A stretch of DNA of 18,325 nucleotides from Cymbomonas tetramitiformis (Eukaryota; Chlorophyta; Pyramimonadophyceae; Pyramimonadales; Pyramimonadaceae), in assembly GCA_001247695.2 (NCBI GenBank), contig LGRX02024526.1, positions 1 to 18,325 of the forward strand, given 5' to 3'. Below the pieces are notes generated by a model that saw only the letters and a program-made list of their open reading frames with translations, was not told the DNA's origin and searched no databases. The translations under genes were made by a program, and so were the position numbers. Below, in pieces: positions 16,029 through 18,325 of the stretch. Position 1 is the stretch's first letter, and every line of letters begins with the position of its first letter.

Positions 16029-18325
16029 ATATCTCTATGACGTGCAACCCCCCAGCTGGGGGGGGTGACCCATTCCCCTCTGTTGTGCGTGCAGTGGGCG
16101 GCGTAGTGAGTGGTGGGATGCGGTGGTGTGCATCCCACACGTCGACCGAACATGGAATAAGGGATTTTACATGTCGACGGTGGCTGGGGGCTTGGAGGAA
16201 TGCTAAAAATATTATCACAGATCGCGGTGATTAATAAGCTGTCGTACGGGCGAGTGGGGCTGACAGCGTGACAGGGGGCAGCAGGGCCTTACAGAGGTGG
16301 CTTGGTGGGAGCAAGTGGGAGTGAAATGGTGATGGCTTGAGGTACGATATGCCCCTACTCTATGTGGAGGTGGTGCGTGCAGGGGGGGCCACTGGGGGGG
16401 TGCAGATGGGTTAGTCGCCCACTGCCTTGACTGCACGCGTGAGTCGCGGCTAGGGGTGGGGAGGTAGAGGAAAATTCTGGAAATGTGGCACGTCATAGAG
16501 ATATGGTGCAATCGAGGAAGGTGTGCAAATGAGGTTAAATATGAGTTGCGTGAACCCAATGGGGTTGCCCTGAAGTGCTCATGGGGTCAGGAACACCGAT
16601 ATGGGGGAGTGCCTTATCATCTCTATGACAGCCAGCTTCCAAATTTGAGGGCGAGCCCATTCCCTGCATTGTGCGTGCAGCGGGCATGTAGTGAGTGGTG
16701 GGATGCGGTGGTGGGCATCCCACACGTCGACCGAACATGGAATAAGGGATTTTACATGTCGACGGTGGCTGGGGGCTTGGAGGAATGCTAAAAATATTAT
16801 CACAGATCGCGGTGATTAATATGCTGTCGTCCGGGCGAGTGGGGCTGACAGCGTGACAGGGGGCAGCAGGGCCTTACAGAGGTGGCTTGGTGGGAGCAAG
16901 TGGGAGTGAAATGGTGATGGCTTGAGGTACGATATGCCCCTACTCTATGTTGAGGTGGGCGTGCGTGCAGGGGGGGCCACTGGGGGGGTGCAGATGGGTT
17001 AGTCGCCCACTGCCTTGACTGCACGCGTGAGTCGCGGCTAGGGGTGGGGAGGTAGAGGAAAATTCTGGAAATGTGGCACGTCATAGAGATATGGTGCAAT
17101 CCAGGAAGGTGTTCAAATGAGGTTAAATATGAGTTGCGTGAACCCAATGGGGTTGCCCTGAAGTGCTCATGGGGTCAGGAACACCGATATGGGGGGGTGC
17201 CGTATATCTCTATGACGTGCAACCCCCCAGCTGGGGGGGGGTGACCCATTCCCCTCTGTTGTGCGTGCAGTGGGCGGCGTAGTGAGTGGTGGGATGCGGT
17301 GGTGGGCATCCCACACGTCGACCGAACATGGAATAAGGGATTTTACATGTCGACGGTGGCTGGGGGCTTGGAGGAATGCTAAAAACATTATCACAGATCG
17401 CGGTGATTAATAACCTGTCGTACGGGCGAGTGGGGCTGACAGGGGGCAGCAGGGCCTTACAGAGGTGGCTTGGTGGGAGCAAGTGGGAGTGAAATGGTGA
17501 TGGCTTGAGGTACGATATGCCCCTACTCTATGTGGAGGTAGGTGCGTGCAGGGGGGGCCACTGGGGGGGTGCAGATGGGTTAGTCGCCCACTGCCTTGAC
17601 TGCACGCGTGAGTCGCGGCTAGGGGCGGGGAGGTAGAGGAAAATTCTGGAAATGTGGCACGTCATAGAGATATGGTGCAATCCAGGAAGGTGTGCAAATG
17701 AGGTTAAATATGAGTTGCGTGAACCCACTGGGGTTGCCCTGAAGTGCTCATGGGGGCAGGAACACCGATATGGGGGGTGCCGTATATCTCTATGACGTGC
17801 AACCCCCCAGCTGGGGGGGGTGACCCATTCCCCTCTGTTGTGCGTGCAGTGGGCGGCGTAGTGAGTGGTGGGATGCGGTGGTGTGCATCCCCCACGTCGA
17901 CCGAACATGGAATAAGGGAGTTTACATGTCGACGGTGGCTGGGGGCTCGGAGGAATGCTAAAAATATTATCACAGATCGCGGTGATTAATATGCTGTCGT
18001 ACGGGCGAGTGGGGCTGACAGCGTGGCAAGGGGCAGCAGGGCCTTACAGAGGTGGCTTGGTGGGAGCAAGTGGGAGTGAAATGGTGATGGCTTGAGGCAC
18101 GATATGCCCCTACTCTATGTGGAGGTGGGTGCGTGCAGGGGGGGCCACTGGGGGGGTGCGGATGGGTTAGTCGCCCACTGCCTTGACTGCACGCGTGAGT
18201 CGCGGCTAGGGGTGGGGAGGTAGAGGAAAATTCTGGAAATGTGGCACGTCATAGAGATATGGTGCAATCCAGGAAGGTGTACAAATGAGGTTAAATATGA
18301 GTTGCGTGAACCCAATGGGGTTGCC

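Larger units (their letters stand above)
15328..18325. repeat. Tandem array, about 585-bp period, of 477-bp inverted-repeat elements plus linker
   Basis: Five units begin with ATCTCTATGAC at 15330, 16031, 16619, 17206 and 17786. Periods are 701, 588, 587 and 580, and the last unit is cut by the window end. Each unit has an element (in unit 1, 15328-15804) whose ends ATATCTCTATGACGTGC and GCACGTCATAGAGATAT are perfect 17-bp inverted copies, followed by a linker of about 109 bp. Units are nearly identical apart from a few changes, for example an 8-base loss in unit 4. Inside each are the hairpin GTGGGATGC...GCATCCCAC (15412-15437 in unit 1), a CCCCCCAGCTGGGGGG palindrome in most units, and G-tract clusters. 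Reading frames inside are not conserved as proteins and I treat the array as non-coding. Confidence 0.9.

Noticed and set aside
15326..18315. Repeated minus- and plus-strand frames of 60-126 codons in the satellite
   Set aside because: They recur only because the DNA repeats; indels between units change frames and ends freely, so no protein is conserved.

Overview
The window looks like nuclear DNA of a eukaryote, most likely a green alga. It has an intron-split inositol phosphate kinase gene with GT-AG introns and a TGTAA motif after the stop, and it is heavily invaded by retroelements. The lineage is inferred from gene style alone; no species can be named from the sequence.

Positions 1-2190 (+) hold the 3' part of a gene for an inositol-tetrakisphosphate 1-kinase (ITPK, ATP-grasp fold). 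No single long reading frame reveals it. It appears only when short coding blocks at about 362-548, 1494-1601 and 2063-2190 are joined across introns. A 21-bp minisatellite (PRLEEYV heptads) at 1-105 may be in the preceding exon. Positions 2191-4400 are AT-rich. They hold a 1.25-kb unit bounded by 58-bp inverted repeats (2508-3756), a 56-codon secretory-looking frame (3738-3908), and a 119-bp element with perfect 18-bp terminal inverted repeats (3887-4005) that overlaps the end of that frame.

Positions 4407-10674 (-) are a decayed Ty3/gypsy-type retroelement. In order it has a proline/serine-rich Gag with a capsid-like C-terminus, reverse transcriptase plus RNase H, a 60-bp tandem repeat block, and a Dam-like adenine methyltransferase-type domain. 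I see no integrase, protease or zinc knuckle, and no LTR pair. Gag joins RT abruptly at an 18-bp palindrome. Frameshifts lie at a G run near 5306 and at an 11-bp tandem duplication (4663-4684). Positions 10700-11570 carry degenerate repeats of about 177 bp upstream of Gag.

Positions 12064-14062 (-) are a Ty1/copia pol remnant: the integrase C-terminal part and a reverse transcriptase with YVDD, truncated at both ends and frameshifted. Positions 14086-14690 (+) hold unidentified broken reading frames.

Positions 14730-18325 are an array of 475-477-bp elements with terminal inverted repeats. From 15328 on these alternate with a constant linker of about 109 bp, so a transposon-like unit has become a satellite of about 585-bp period. 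The array continues past the window. The only clearly cellular gene is the ITPK; nearly everything else is mobile or repetitive DNA.
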